A stretch of 7,862 bases of DNA. It comes from Deltaproteobacteria bacterium (GTDB lineage: Bacteria > Desulfobacterota > Desulfobulbia > Desulfobulbales > BM004). Shown here piece after piece: positions 1 through 6,470 of the stretch. The stretch covers positions 1 through 7,862 of the forward strand of contig JAFDBU010000169.1 of NCBI GenBank assembly GCA_019313095.1. Direction: 5' to 3'. The translations under genes and the position numbers were made by a program. Numbering within the stretch: the stretch's first letter is position 1; the number at the start of each line of letters is the position of its first letter. Under the pieces are notes generated by a model. The model was not told the DNA's origin and ran no database searches. It saw nothing but the letters and a program-made list of their open reading frames with translations.

Positions 1-554
1 AGCAGAACAAAAATCCAGCCTGCCAGCCACCATGTATCAGGCAAAGTCAGAATCAGCCATAAAATCATGTAAAACAGAAACCCCATGAGCAGGGTATTTA
101 CAAGCAGTGATTTGAACAGATCCTGAAGCCAGAGCCCTAATGTCTGGTTGGAAAAACCAAAGCGTTTTTCCAGGACAAAAGTATTGAAAAGGGAAAATGG
201 CAGCTTGATAAATGTTTCAGCATAGATCAGGACCAGGAAAAATACGACCCCTGAAGTAACCTGAGACCAACTGTTGGCTGCAATTTGATTGTTGAGCCAG
301 TTTAGCAGGCCACCAAAAAGAAATATGAGTGTTATTCCGGCTGAAACAAAGGCTTCAACCCTACCGAGGCGGCCGTGTGCAACAGTATAATCACGCATCT
401 TCCTTAGTGTTACGGCATCAACATGCTCCTTAAAACCAGGCGGCACCTGAGCCCCGTGCTTTGCCAGATGCTTCAGGTTAAGCGTAAGGAGAAACTGTTC
501 TGATGCTTCAACAACAAGGAAGAGTATCAGCAGGGTAACTAATAGATATTCCAA
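1..554 (-). CDS. Ste24-like M48 family membrane metalloprotease, N-terminal part
   Basis: This partial gene runs off the left edge; 184 codons are visible. The translation resembles the N-terminal membrane domain of Ste24/CAAX prenyl protease 1-like M48 peptidases. It has a first hydrophobic helix at about residues 1-15, a hydrophilic stretch with RDYTVAHGRLG (about 54-64), helices at about 70-86 and 100-116, then the family-typical segment LPFSLFNTFVLEKRFGF (118-134) and further hydrophobic segments at about 150-170 and from 174. The HEXXH zinc site lies further on and is outside the window. Family members are integral membrane zinc proteases; the bacterial role is not well defined but is usually linked to envelope protein turnover. 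The start is taken as TTG at 554 because an in-frame TAA lies about 50 nt upstream, no ATG or GTG intervenes, and AAAGGA sits about 11 nt before it. The gene is divergent from the MetF-MetV gene. Confidence 0.8.
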   Translation of the reverse strand, partial: MEYLLVTLLILFLVVEASEQFLLTLNLKHLAKHGAQVPPGFKEHVDAVTLRKMRDYTVAHGRLGRVEAFVSAGITLIFLFGGLLNWLNNQIAANSWSQVTSGVVFFLVLIYAETFIKLPFSLFNTFVLEKRFGFSNQTLGLWLQDLFKSLLVNTLLMGFLFYMILWLILTLPDTWWLAGWIFVL

Positions 555-607
555 GAGAATTAAAATCCTTTTGCAACTATCTGTTTCATCTTTAGATAAA
601 TGTTATT

Positions 608-613
608 ATTATA
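608..613 (-). promoter_or_regulatory. Candidate -10 box for the M48 protease gene
   Basis: A perfect TATAAT is read on the minus strand about 54 nt ahead of the TTG start at 554. No good -35 box lies 16-18 nt upstream; the best is TTTAGG, with 3 of 6 matches. The surroundings are AT-rich, so a chance match is possible. Confidence 0.3.
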
Positions 614-629
614 TACGTATAAATACGGA

Positions 630-658
630 CCTAAATGCTGTTTGAACCGTTTTTTAGG
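630..658. promoter_or_regulatory. Inverted repeat CCTAAA-N17-TTTAGG in divergent spacer
   Basis: Perfect 6-bp arms at 630-635 and 653-658 flank a 17-nt spacer that contains TTGAAC (642-647), a possible -35 box for the rightward gene. A matching -10 box is weak (GTAACT at 665-670). The location between divergent genes would suit an operator, but 6-bp arms at this spacing can occur by chance. Confidence 0.2.
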
Positions 659-701
659 CAAGTAGTAACTGAATACTGGAATCGCGCCCGAACTTCAAGC
701 T

Positions 702-719
702 CTAATCGAGGCCGATTAG
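702..719. promoter_or_regulatory. Inverted repeat CTAATCG-AGGC-CGATTAG before the MetF-MetV gene
   Basis: Perfect 7-bp arms are separated by 4 nt and end 28 nt before the ATG at 748. As DNA it could be an operator; as RNA it would form a compact leader hairpin just ahead of the start. No strong Shine-Dalgarno lies between it and the ATG. The function is not known from sequence. Confidence 0.35.
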
Positions 720-747
720 CTGATAATGTTAAACGGTAAATTCGCGT

Positions 748-2313
748 ATGGAATTATATAATTCGCGGCTGCGCCGCTCTCTCAAGGATCCTGGAGAATT
801 CACCCTGACCTTTGAACTGGTTCCAGGCAGAGGCGGCCGGACTCAGGAAATTAACAGGATCGTCAACCTGGCCAAAGATATTGCTGCTGACGGGCGCTTT
901 CAGGCTTTGAGCATTACGGAAAATGCCGGCGGCCAGCCTTCTCTTTCACCTGAAACCCTGGGCACGGAAATCCTTGCCATGGGCTCTGAGGTGATCATTC
1001 ATCTCTCGTGCAAGGACAAGAACAGGAACCAGATGGAGTCACTGCTTTTCGGCTGGGACAGACATAATCTGCATAACCTGCTTGTCATTGCCGGCGATTA
1101 TCCCAAGGAGGGCTACTGTGGCTTTCCCAAGCCGGTGTTCGACCTCGATACGATCCATGTCCTCGATATGCTCGCCAGCATGAACAAAAAAGGACAGCTT
1201 CCTCAGGATAACGACACCCCCGGCGAACAAGGTCCAAGCATTCCTTTTCTCAAAGGCGTTGTTGTTTCACCCTTTAAGCTGCTGGAGGCTGAACTGGTTA
1301 TGCAGTATTACAAACTGCACCGCAAGGTTTCAGCAGGCGCCGACTTCGTGATAACCCAACTGGGATATGACGCGCGAAAATTCCATGAACTGCTGCAATA
1401 TATGAAGCAGAATCAACTCAATATCCCGTTCATCGGCAATGTCTTCATACCAAGCTTGAAGGTAGTCGAACTGATGCATGAGGGCAAGCTTCCCGGCTGC
1501 CTCGTTCCTGACTCTTTGTATGAACAGATCCAGTGGGAGGCACGTACTGAAGATAAAGGCAAAAAGGCCCGTCTAGTCCGGGCGGCAAAGCTTCTTGCTG
1601 TTTTAAAAGGGTTGGGTTACGACGGGGCTCATATCGGCGGGCCGGCCCTTACTTTCACGGATCTTGATTTTGTCCTCAACCAGGCTGAAGAAATGGAGAG
1701 TGGCTGGCAGAGTCTTATCCCGGATCTGGCCTTCTGCCCGCCAAAAGCATTTCATTACTATGAGAAAGACCAGGCAACAGGTCTCAACACAGAAAAAGAA
1801 GTGGAGAGGCCTTCTAAAAAGCCTCCCTGGATCTCGGCCTATGCTTTTTCCAATTGGGTACATGAAACTGCATTTGAGCCGGAAGGCGTCCTTTACGATC
1901 TCTGTAAAAAAACATGTTTGCGGCTGGATGAAACCAGGCTGCGCGGTCCTCTTTCAACCTTTGAATATATAACCAAGGCAGCACTCTTCGGATGCCTGAA
2001 CTGCGGGGACTGCACCCTGGAAAGACTGGCTTTTCTCTGCCCCCAGTCACGCTGCGCAAAATACTTACTTAACGGTCCCTGTGGCGGCAGCCATAACGGC
2101 TGGTGCGAAGTATATCCAGGCAGAAAGCGCTGTGTGTATGTCCTGGCCTACAACCGTCTCAAGCCTTACGGTCTTGAAAAAAAATTCAAAAGAGGTTTCA
2201 CTCCGCCACGAAACTGGTCCCTGAACAACACCTCGTCATGGGTAAATTTCTACCGGGGCCTTGACAATTTTGCCCTGTCAGAAGATCCAACTGTCTCCTG
2301 TTCAAAAAAATAA
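748..2313 (+). CDS. Methylenetetrahydrofolate reductase fused to MetV-type C-terminal domain
   Basis: This protein would interconvert methylene-THF and methyl-THF in the methyl branch of the Wood-Ljungdahl pathway, in the cytoplasm. Residues of about 15-315 form the MetF TIM barrel. TFELVPGRGG at 21-30 places a glutamate (E23) where the catalytic Glu of the MetF motif FEFFPP lies. IAGDYP (114-119) matches the conserved GD segment. Residues of about 325-400 link to a cysteine-rich domain of the MTHFR_C/MetV type, with cysteines at 416, 419, 422, 431, 436, 445, 453 and 462 and the signature NGPCGG at 442-447. The length of 521 aa fits a MetF-MetV fusion; acetogens such as Moorella encode the two as separate polypeptides in one complex. 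An in-frame TAA 16 nt upstream leaves the ATG at 748 as the first start; its Shine-Dalgarno is poor. No electron-transfer partner (Hdr, RnfC2) is adjacent, so the electron donor cannot be named. Confidence 0.85.
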   Translation: MELYNSRLRRSLKDPGEFTLTFELVPGRGGRTQEINRIVNLAKDIAADGRFQALSITENAGGQPSLSPETLGTEILAMGSEVIIHLSCKDKNRNQMESLLFGWDRHNLHNLLVIAGDYPKEGYCGFPKPVFDLDTIHVLDMLASMNKKGQLPQDNDTPGEQGPSIPFLKGVVVSPFKLLEAELVMQYYKLHRKVSAGADFVITQLGYDARKFHELLQYMKQNQLNIPFIGNVFIPSLKVVELMHEGKLPGCLVPDSLYEQIQWEARTEDKGKKARLVRAAKLLAVLKGLGYDGAHIGGPALTFTDLDFVLNQAEEMESGWQSLIPDLAFCPPKAFHYYEKDQATGLNTEKEVERPSKKPPWISAYAFSNWVHETAFEPEGVLYDLCKKTCLRLDETRLRGPLSTFEYITKAALFGCLNCGDCTLERLAFLCPQSRCAKYLLNGPCGGSHNGWCEVYPGRKRCVYVLAYNRLKPYGLEKKFKRGFTPPRNWSLNNTSSWVNFYRGLDNFALSEDPTVSCSKK

Positions 2314-2320
2314 GCTGCCG

Positions 2321-2340
2321 GCATCGTCAAAACTCGATGC
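2321..2340 (+). other. Small hairpin after the MetF-MetV gene
   Basis: Arms GCATCG (2321-2326) and CGATGC (2335-2340) with an 8-nt loop begin 8 nt after the stop codon. The stem is short and no T-run follows, so it is not a convincing intrinsic terminator. Confidence 0.25.
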
Positions 2341-2426
2341 GGAGTGGTATTGCGCCCGTAATCCAACCATATCCTCAGGCCCGTTGATGACTGCGAGACT
2401 TTTTGCGAATATACCCAATTGATTGA

Positions 2427-2454
2427 TTGAACATTCCGGAAAAGTGGTTATAGT
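2427..2454 (+). promoter_or_regulatory. Sigma70-like promoter for purF
   Basis: TTGAAC (2427-2432) and TATAGT (2449-2454) are separated by 16 nt. This predicts a start near 2461 and a leader of about 38 nt before the purF ATG. The leader is too short to hold a purine riboswitch. Confidence 0.5.
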
Positions 2455-2498
2455 GTCTTCTTTTTCAGAGATGAAGCACTTAGCAAATCATATAAAAA

Positions 2499-3905
2499 AT
2501 GGACCAGGTACACAGAGACAAACCAAAAGATGAATGCGGGGTCTGCGGCATTTTTGGCCACCCGGATGCAGCCAGGCTAACTTATTTTGGGCTTTATGCC
2601 CTGCAGCACAGGGGACAGGAAAGTACCGGCATAGTCACCTCAGACGGCAGCAGGATATCACAGCACAAAGCCATGGGACTGGTTCCCGAGGTGTTTACCG
2701 AAGACATCCTCAGGGAACTCAAGGGTCACCTGGCAGTCGGGCACGTCCGTTATTCGACAACCGGTGCCTCCCATCTCTTAAACGCCCAGCCCTTTACTGT
2801 TACCCACAAGGGAGGGACTCTAGCAGTTGCTCATAATGGTAACCTTGTCAACACCAGGGCTCTGCGTGATGAACTGGAAGAAAACGGCTCCATATTCCAG
2901 ACAACTATGGATACCGAGGTTGTTGTCCATCTCTTGGTCCGTAACTCTCCAAAGGGACTCGAAACTGCCATAACCGAAACCTTTTCAAAGGTAAAAGGTG
3001 CCTACTCCATACTCCTGTTGACCCAGGACCAGCTGGTGGCAATAAGGGACCCGGGAGGGTTTCGACCCCTGTGTTTAGGGCAGCTTAATAACGGCGCCTA
3101 TATCGTGGCATCGGAAACCTGTGCTCTTGATCTGGTGGAAGCGCAATATATCAGGGATGTCGAACCGGGAGAAGTTTTGATCATCGACAAGAACGGCCTG
3201 AAATCCCTTTTTCCCTGGCCGAAACAGAAACACAGTTTCTGCATCTTCGAACATGTCTACTTTGCCCGTCCAGACAGTAATATCTTCGGCATAAATGTTT
3301 ACCAGAGCCGTAAAGAGATGGGGAAGATCCTGGCCCAGGAATGCGGGCTGGAGGCGGATCTTGTCATGCCCTTTCCCGATTCCGGTAACTATGCTGCCAT
3401 AGGCTATTCACAGGAGTCGGGCATACCCCTTGAGATGGGAGTTATCAGAAACCATTATGTGGGACGTACCTTTATCCAGCCCACCCAGTCCATGCGCGAT
3501 TTTGGCGTGAGAGTAAAACTCAACCCGGTACGTTCCTTTCTGGAGGGCAAACGGGTTGTCGTCATTGAGGACTCCATCATCAGGGGAACAACCGGACGCA
3601 GCCGGATCAGGTCGTTGCGTGAAGTAGGAGTAAAAGAGGTGCACATGCTCATCAGCTGCCCGCCGACCCGCAATCCCTGCTATTACGGGATTGATTTCCC
3701 CTCTAATACGGAACTCATTGCTGCCAGAAAAACAGTAGAGGAAATCCGCAAATATCTTGACCTTGACACCCTTTACTACCTGAGTCTTGAAGGCATGGTC
3801 AGGGCAACCGGCGTCAATTCCGACTCTTTCTGCAAGGCTTGTTTTGACGGCAAATACCCCGTGCCGCCAGATACTACCTTCAACAAACTGTCACTGGGAA
3901 GTTAA
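2499..3905 (+). CDS. purF: Amidophosphoribosyltransferase (glutamine PRPP amidotransferase)
   Basis: PurF catalyses the first committed step of purine synthesis, converting PRPP and glutamine to phosphoribosylamine, in the cytoplasm. The N-terminal Ntn glutaminase domain begins with a 12-residue propeptide followed by the nucleophile C13 (DECGVCGIFG). It also shows LQHRGQES (35-42), GHVRYSTTG (81-89) and AHNGNL (111-116). The phosphoribosyltransferase half carries the PRPP loop VVVIEDSIIRGTT (353-365). Cysteines 248, 394, 445 and 448 sit where Bacillus subtilis PurF binds its [4Fe-4S] cluster, so this is the Fe-S type with a cleaved propeptide, unlike the cluster-free E. coli form. At 468 aa it is full length. 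The Shine-Dalgarno before ATG 2499 is weak, but the propeptide length fixes the start. It follows the MetF-MetV gene by 185 nt with its own promoter, so the two are probably separate units, though both feed on one-carbon and folate metabolism. Confidence 0.97.
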   Translation: MDQVHRDKPKDECGVCGIFGHPDAARLTYFGLYALQHRGQESTGIVTSDGSRISQHKAMGLVPEVFTEDILRELKGHLAVGHVRYSTTGASHLLNAQPFTVTHKGGTLAVAHNGNLVNTRALRDELEENGSIFQTTMDTEVVVHLLVRNSPKGLETAITETFSKVKGAYSILLLTQDQLVAIRDPGGFRPLCLGQLNNGAYIVASETCALDLVEAQYIRDVEPGEVLIIDKNGLKSLFPWPKQKHSFCIFEHVYFARPDSNIFGINVYQSRKEMGKILAQECGLEADLVMPFPDSGNYAAIGYSQESGIPLEMGVIRNHYVGRTFIQPTQSMRDFGVRVKLNPVRSFLEGKRVVVIEDSIIRGTTGRSRIRSLREVGVKEVHMLISCPPTRNPCYYGIDFPSNTELIAARKTVEEIRKYLDLDTLYYLSLEGMVRATGVNSDSFCKACFDGKYPVPPDTTFNKLSLGS

Positions 3906-3945
3906 AATCAACCCCTCTGAATAATATAGGGCCAGTTTTGGGGGC

Positions 3946-3965
3946 CTTGGTGAATCAAGTTTTTT
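3946..3965 (+). terminator. Possible weak intrinsic terminator of purF
   Basis: CTTGG (3946-3950), loop TGAA and TCAAG (3955-3959) form a 5-bp stem with one G-T pair, directly followed by six T (3960-3965). It starts 41 nt after the purF stop. The stem is short, so the call rests mainly on the T-run and the position between convergent genes. Confidence 0.4.
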
Positions 3966-3997
3966 GGAGTAGTGGAGTGACGGAGTATTGGATGAAT
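3966..3997 (+). repeat. Degenerate 8-bp tandem repeat, about four units
   Basis: The units GGAGTAGT, GGAGTGAC, GGAGTATT and GGATGAAT follow each other without gaps. The first five bases are constant in three units and the last three vary. A shorter copy in the opposite orientation lies at 4072-4087. The period of 8 excludes coding; origin and function are not known. Confidence 0.5.
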
Positions 3998-4071
3998 AAG
4001 GGCAGATTTTATTAAAACCTCATTGGCAGGGCTTCAATAAGACGGGATCAATCAGCAGTAGTTGTTTTTAC

Positions 4072-4087
4072 TGTACTCCAGTACCCC
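4072..4087 (-). repeat. Opposite-orientation copy of the 8-bp repeat, two units
   Basis: Read on the minus strand this is GGGGTACT then GGAGTACA, the same octamer pattern as at 3966-3997, about 75 nt away and inverted. Together they frame a non-coding stretch between convergent genes. Confidence 0.4.
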
Positions 4088-4130
4088 ATCAAAGATTTCA
4101 ATCAACCTAACATTAATCTGCAGCCGGCCC

Positions 4131-4156
4131 CTTCATGAGATTATGACTGCATGAAG
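4131..4156 (-). other. Hairpin downstream of the DAHP synthase gene
   Basis: Perfect 7-bp arms CTTCATG (4131-4137) and CATGAAG (4150-4156) enclose a 12-nt loop, 27 nt beyond the stop codon of the leftward gene. No T-run follows on the minus strand. It may help end or protect the 3' end of the transcript, but it is not a standard terminator. Confidence 0.3.
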
Positions 4157-4182
4157 CGCTATCGAAACCCTACCCCAATTCT

Positions 4183-5532
4183 TTAACTGCGGATCATTTC
4201 GGCAATCTGGAAGGCCAGCTCCAGGCTCTGTTCAGCATTGAGCCGCGGATCACAGTTTGTCTGGTAATTAAGCTGCAGATGCTCATCGAGGATATTGCGG
4301 CCGCCGCCTGTACATTCCGTGACATTTTCACCGGTCAATTCGAAATGAACGCCTCCTGGTATTGTTCCCTCAGCCCAGTGGATCTCGAAAAATGACCTGA
4401 TCTCCTGCAGAATATTGTTGAAGTTTCTGGTTTTATGTCCGGTCTCGGCAGTATAGGTATTGCCGTGCATGGGATCACAGCTCCATAAGATCTGCAAGCC
4501 CTCCTTTTTCATTTCCCGTGCCAGCTTCGTCAGGTATTGATCAATCTTGTCGGCCCCAAAACGGGTTATAATGGTTAATCTACCGGCTTCATTTTCAGGA
4601 TTTAACCGGGTAATGATTTTCTTTATCTCATCAATATCATGCTTGGGCCCTATTTTCATGCCCAGTGGATTCAAGACGCCGCGGAAAAATTCAACATGGG
4701 CTCCGTCAAGCTGCCGCGTTCTGTCCCCGATCCATAACATGTGGGCGCTGCAGTCATACCAGTCGCCGGTTGTGGAGTCCTGGCGGGTAAGAGCCTCCTC
4801 ATATCCGAGAAGCAGGGCTTCATGGGAGGTGAAAAATTCAGCCTGGTTAAACTGCGGCGTATCTGTATCAATACCGACAATCTGCATAAAGTTGATGGCA
4901 TCAGCGATATGTTTTGCCAACTTTTCGTATGACTGTCCCAGGGGTGTGGATTTAACAAATTCCTGATTCCAGGCATCAACCCTGTGCAGCGCGGCATAGC
5001 CGCCCCGGGTAAAGGCACGCATAATATTCATTGTTGAAGCAGCAAGAAAATAACCCTTCAGCAGCCTTTGAGGGTCAGGCCTGCGTGCCTCTGGGGTAGG
5101 TTCAGGACTGTTTACCATATCGCCGCGATAACTAGGTATTTCAACACCGTTAACATTTTCAGTGTCAGAGGATCGCGGTTTAGCATATTGCCCTGCCAAA
5201 CGGCCGACTTTAATAACCGGTTTGCCGCCGGCATAGGTCATAATAATCGCCATCTGCAGGATTACTTTCAGCGTTTCCCTGATACTGGGTGCCGTGCAGT
5301 GATCAAAATCTTCGGCACAGTCACCCCCCTGCAGAAGAAAGGCCTCGCCAACTGCTGCCCTGGCAAGTTTCTGCTTCAACCGCCTTATCTCTCCGGCAAA
5401 AACCAGCGGCGGCAGCTTTGATATTGATTCCAGTACCGCTCTGTGTTCATCAAGGTCCGGCCAATTGGGCTGCTGCAATGCCGGATAGTCCAACCAACTG
5501 GTTTTCGACCAGTCTTGCGCTAATTGTGTCAT
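4183..5532 (-). CDS. Class II 3-deoxy-7-phosphoheptulonate (DAHP) synthase
   Basis: This enzyme condenses phosphoenolpyruvate with erythrose 4-phosphate, the first step of the shikimate pathway to aromatic amino acids. The 449-aa protein is the plant/Mycobacterium class II type, unrelated in sequence to E. coli AroFGH. Family motifs run in order: QGGDCAE (68-74), KVGRLAGQYAKPRS (108-121), RGDMVN (136-141), WIGDRTRQLDGAHVEF (267-282), HGNT (356-359), GGVHFELTGENVTEC (393-407) and CDPRLN (427-432). C72, H356, E398 and D428 correspond to the four metal ligands of the Mycobacterium tuberculosis enzyme, so it should be active. The N-terminus is about 15 residues shorter than the mycobacterial one, so allosteric control may differ. 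ATG 5532 has AGGA 3 nt before it and AAGGAG 11 nt before it. It lies 224 nt downstream of the HsdR-N-like gene on the same strand and is probably a separate unit. Confidence 0.95.
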   Translation of the reverse strand: MTQLAQDWSKTSWLDYPALQQPNWPDLDEHRAVLESISKLPPLVFAGEIRRLKQKLARAAVGEAFLLQGGDCAEDFDHCTAPSIRETLKVILQMAIIMTYAGGKPVIKVGRLAGQYAKPRSSDTENVNGVEIPSYRGDMVNSPEPTPEARRPDPQRLLKGYFLAASTMNIMRAFTRGGYAALHRVDAWNQEFVKSTPLGQSYEKLAKHIADAINFMQIVGIDTDTPQFNQAEFFTSHEALLLGYEEALTRQDSTTGDWYDCSAHMLWIGDRTRQLDGAHVEFFRGVLNPLGMKIGPKHDIDEIKKIITRLNPENEAGRLTIITRFGADKIDQYLTKLAREMKKEGLQILWSCDPMHGNTYTAETGHKTRNFNNILQEIRSFFEIHWAEGTIPGGVHFELTGENVTECTGGGRNILDEHLQLNYQTNCDPRLNAEQSLELAFQIAEMIRS

Positions 5533-5655
5533 TTGTCCTGCTGCTCCTTAAAATGGTTATCTTTTAGATGATGGTATTACTCATTGCTGCTTTGAATCCG
5601 GCTCGACTGATTCTTCAAAATTTCCCTAATTTCCAAACCGGGCGAATAGTATTGA

Positions 5656-5667
5656 AGAGTGTACTCT
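5656..5667. promoter_or_regulatory. Palindrome AGAGT-GT-ACTCT upstream of DAHP synthase
   Basis: Perfect 5-bp arms flank 2 nt, centred about 130 nt before the DAHP synthase start. It could be an operator for aromatic amino acid control, but it does not match the TrpR or TyrR boxes I know, and no convincing promoter was found beside it. Confidence 0.2.
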
Positions 5668-5756
5668 AAACATTTATTTTTTTCTATGCGCTCTTTTTAC
5701 GGTGCCCGGCGGCTCGTTATGAAAAGAAATTATCCCACAAAAAATTTTTCCGGCTG

Positions 5757-6335
5757 TCATCCTTCCGGGGCATTAGGCAGAGCACAAGGCCCACCGGCAC
5801 AGCAGACCTCTACGTCATAAGCATTTAAAATCCGGCGCTCACGATCTTTTTTTGTTTCATCAATAAAAGGATCAAAGCGCAATGACTTTACCAAATCCTC
5901 AGCCTCTTTTTTCCCCGGAATACCTGCCAGCCCCTGCCTTAAAACTTCACCGGTATAGGTATCAAGCACTTCGGCATCCCTGCAGTTCGTTACCACGGCC
6001 AGAGGAATCTGATATGCAGGTTCCAATACCCTTGCAGCTGCAATAGCGGAACGCTCCCGGGTTACAATTGAGCCGGGCGCAAAACGCAGAATCATAAACC
6101 TCTTTCCAGCCACCCGCACCGTAATATCTATCGTTGAAGCAACAAACTGTTTATTGTACAGGGTTTCTATACAGAGCCGCGGCTCCAGTTCGCTTTTGGC
6201 GTACCCCTTCTCCTTCACCAGGAATCTGGCCAGCTCCTGCCGGCACCTTTCGTCGTCGGTGTCAACTATGGTCTCTCCTGTTATATAATCGGTACAGGTT
6301 CCGTATATAAAGTGGTGTGAAGGTATATCAGCCAT
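5757..6335 (-). CDS. HsdR N-terminal-domain-like protein, probably without nuclease activity
   Basis: The 192-aa protein resembles the stand-alone HsdR N-terminal domain family (HSDR_N_2, PD-(D/E)xK-like fold). It has a helical start ending in ELARFLVKEKGY (34-45), then the beta core with STIDITV (67-73) and FMILRFAPGS (80-89), and VVTNCRDAEVLDTYTGE (114-130), similar to the TNGxx segment of HsdR proteins. D70 fits the fold's aspartate, but where active members have E-x-K (as in VECKAP) this one has L83-R84-F85 before AP, so the catalytic pair appears absent. The C-terminal tail, outside the core, carries cysteines 178, 179 and 184. No methylase, specificity or helicase gene is nearby, so restriction is unlikely. 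It follows acsE on the same strand across a 135-nt gap with a strong hairpin. An in-frame TAA directly precedes ATG 6335, fixing the longest start; no Shine-Dalgarno is visible. The true function is unknown; a role tied to one-carbon metabolism is inferred from position only. Confidence 0.7.
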   Translation of the reverse strand: MADIPSHHFIYGTCTDYITGETIVDTDDERCRQELARFLVKEKGYAKSELEPRLCIETLYNKQFVASTIDITVRVAGKRFMILRFAPGSIVTRERSAIAAARVLEPAYQIPLAVVTNCRDAEVLDTYTGEVLRQGLAGIPGKKEAEDLVKSLRFDPFIDETKKDRERRILNAYDVEVCCAGGPCALPNAPEG

Positions 6336-6394
6336 TTACGTCAACTTTTTATCAGAGGGTAATCTCGGGAGGAAACGCCATCTCCATAAATGCA

Positions 6395-6420
6395 ACAGGG
6401 GGCCGGTATTGGCCCCCTGT
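6395..6420 (-). terminator. GC-rich hairpin between acsE and the HsdR-N-like gene
   Basis: Perfect 10-bp arms ACAGGGGGCC (6395-6404) and GGCCCCCTGT (6411-6420) with a 6-nt loop start about 50 nt after the acsE stop. Neither strand has a T-run after it. It could pause or stop transcription, or protect the acsE 3' end while letting some read-through reach the next gene. Confidence 0.5.
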
Positions 6421-6470
6421 CAGGTATTTCCAAATTGAAAAAGATAAAGCTTTATAATTCCAACTAAATG

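Noticed and set aside
2461..2498. Purine riboswitch ahead of purF
   Set aside because: The leader from the best promoter is about 38 nt, too short for the aptamer.
2470..2532. Short open frame (20 codons) starting at ATG 2470 and overlapping the purF start
   Set aside because: It is out of frame, without a clear ribosome site, and the peptide shows nothing recognisable; chance is the simplest explanation.
3966..4090. CRISPR array
   Set aside because: The repeats are 8 bp in contiguous tandem with no unique spacers and change orientation.
5757..6335. Part of a type I restriction-modification system
   Set aside because: No HsdM, HsdS or helicase region is present, the protein ends at 192 aa as a complete gene, and the catalytic E-x-K is not visible.
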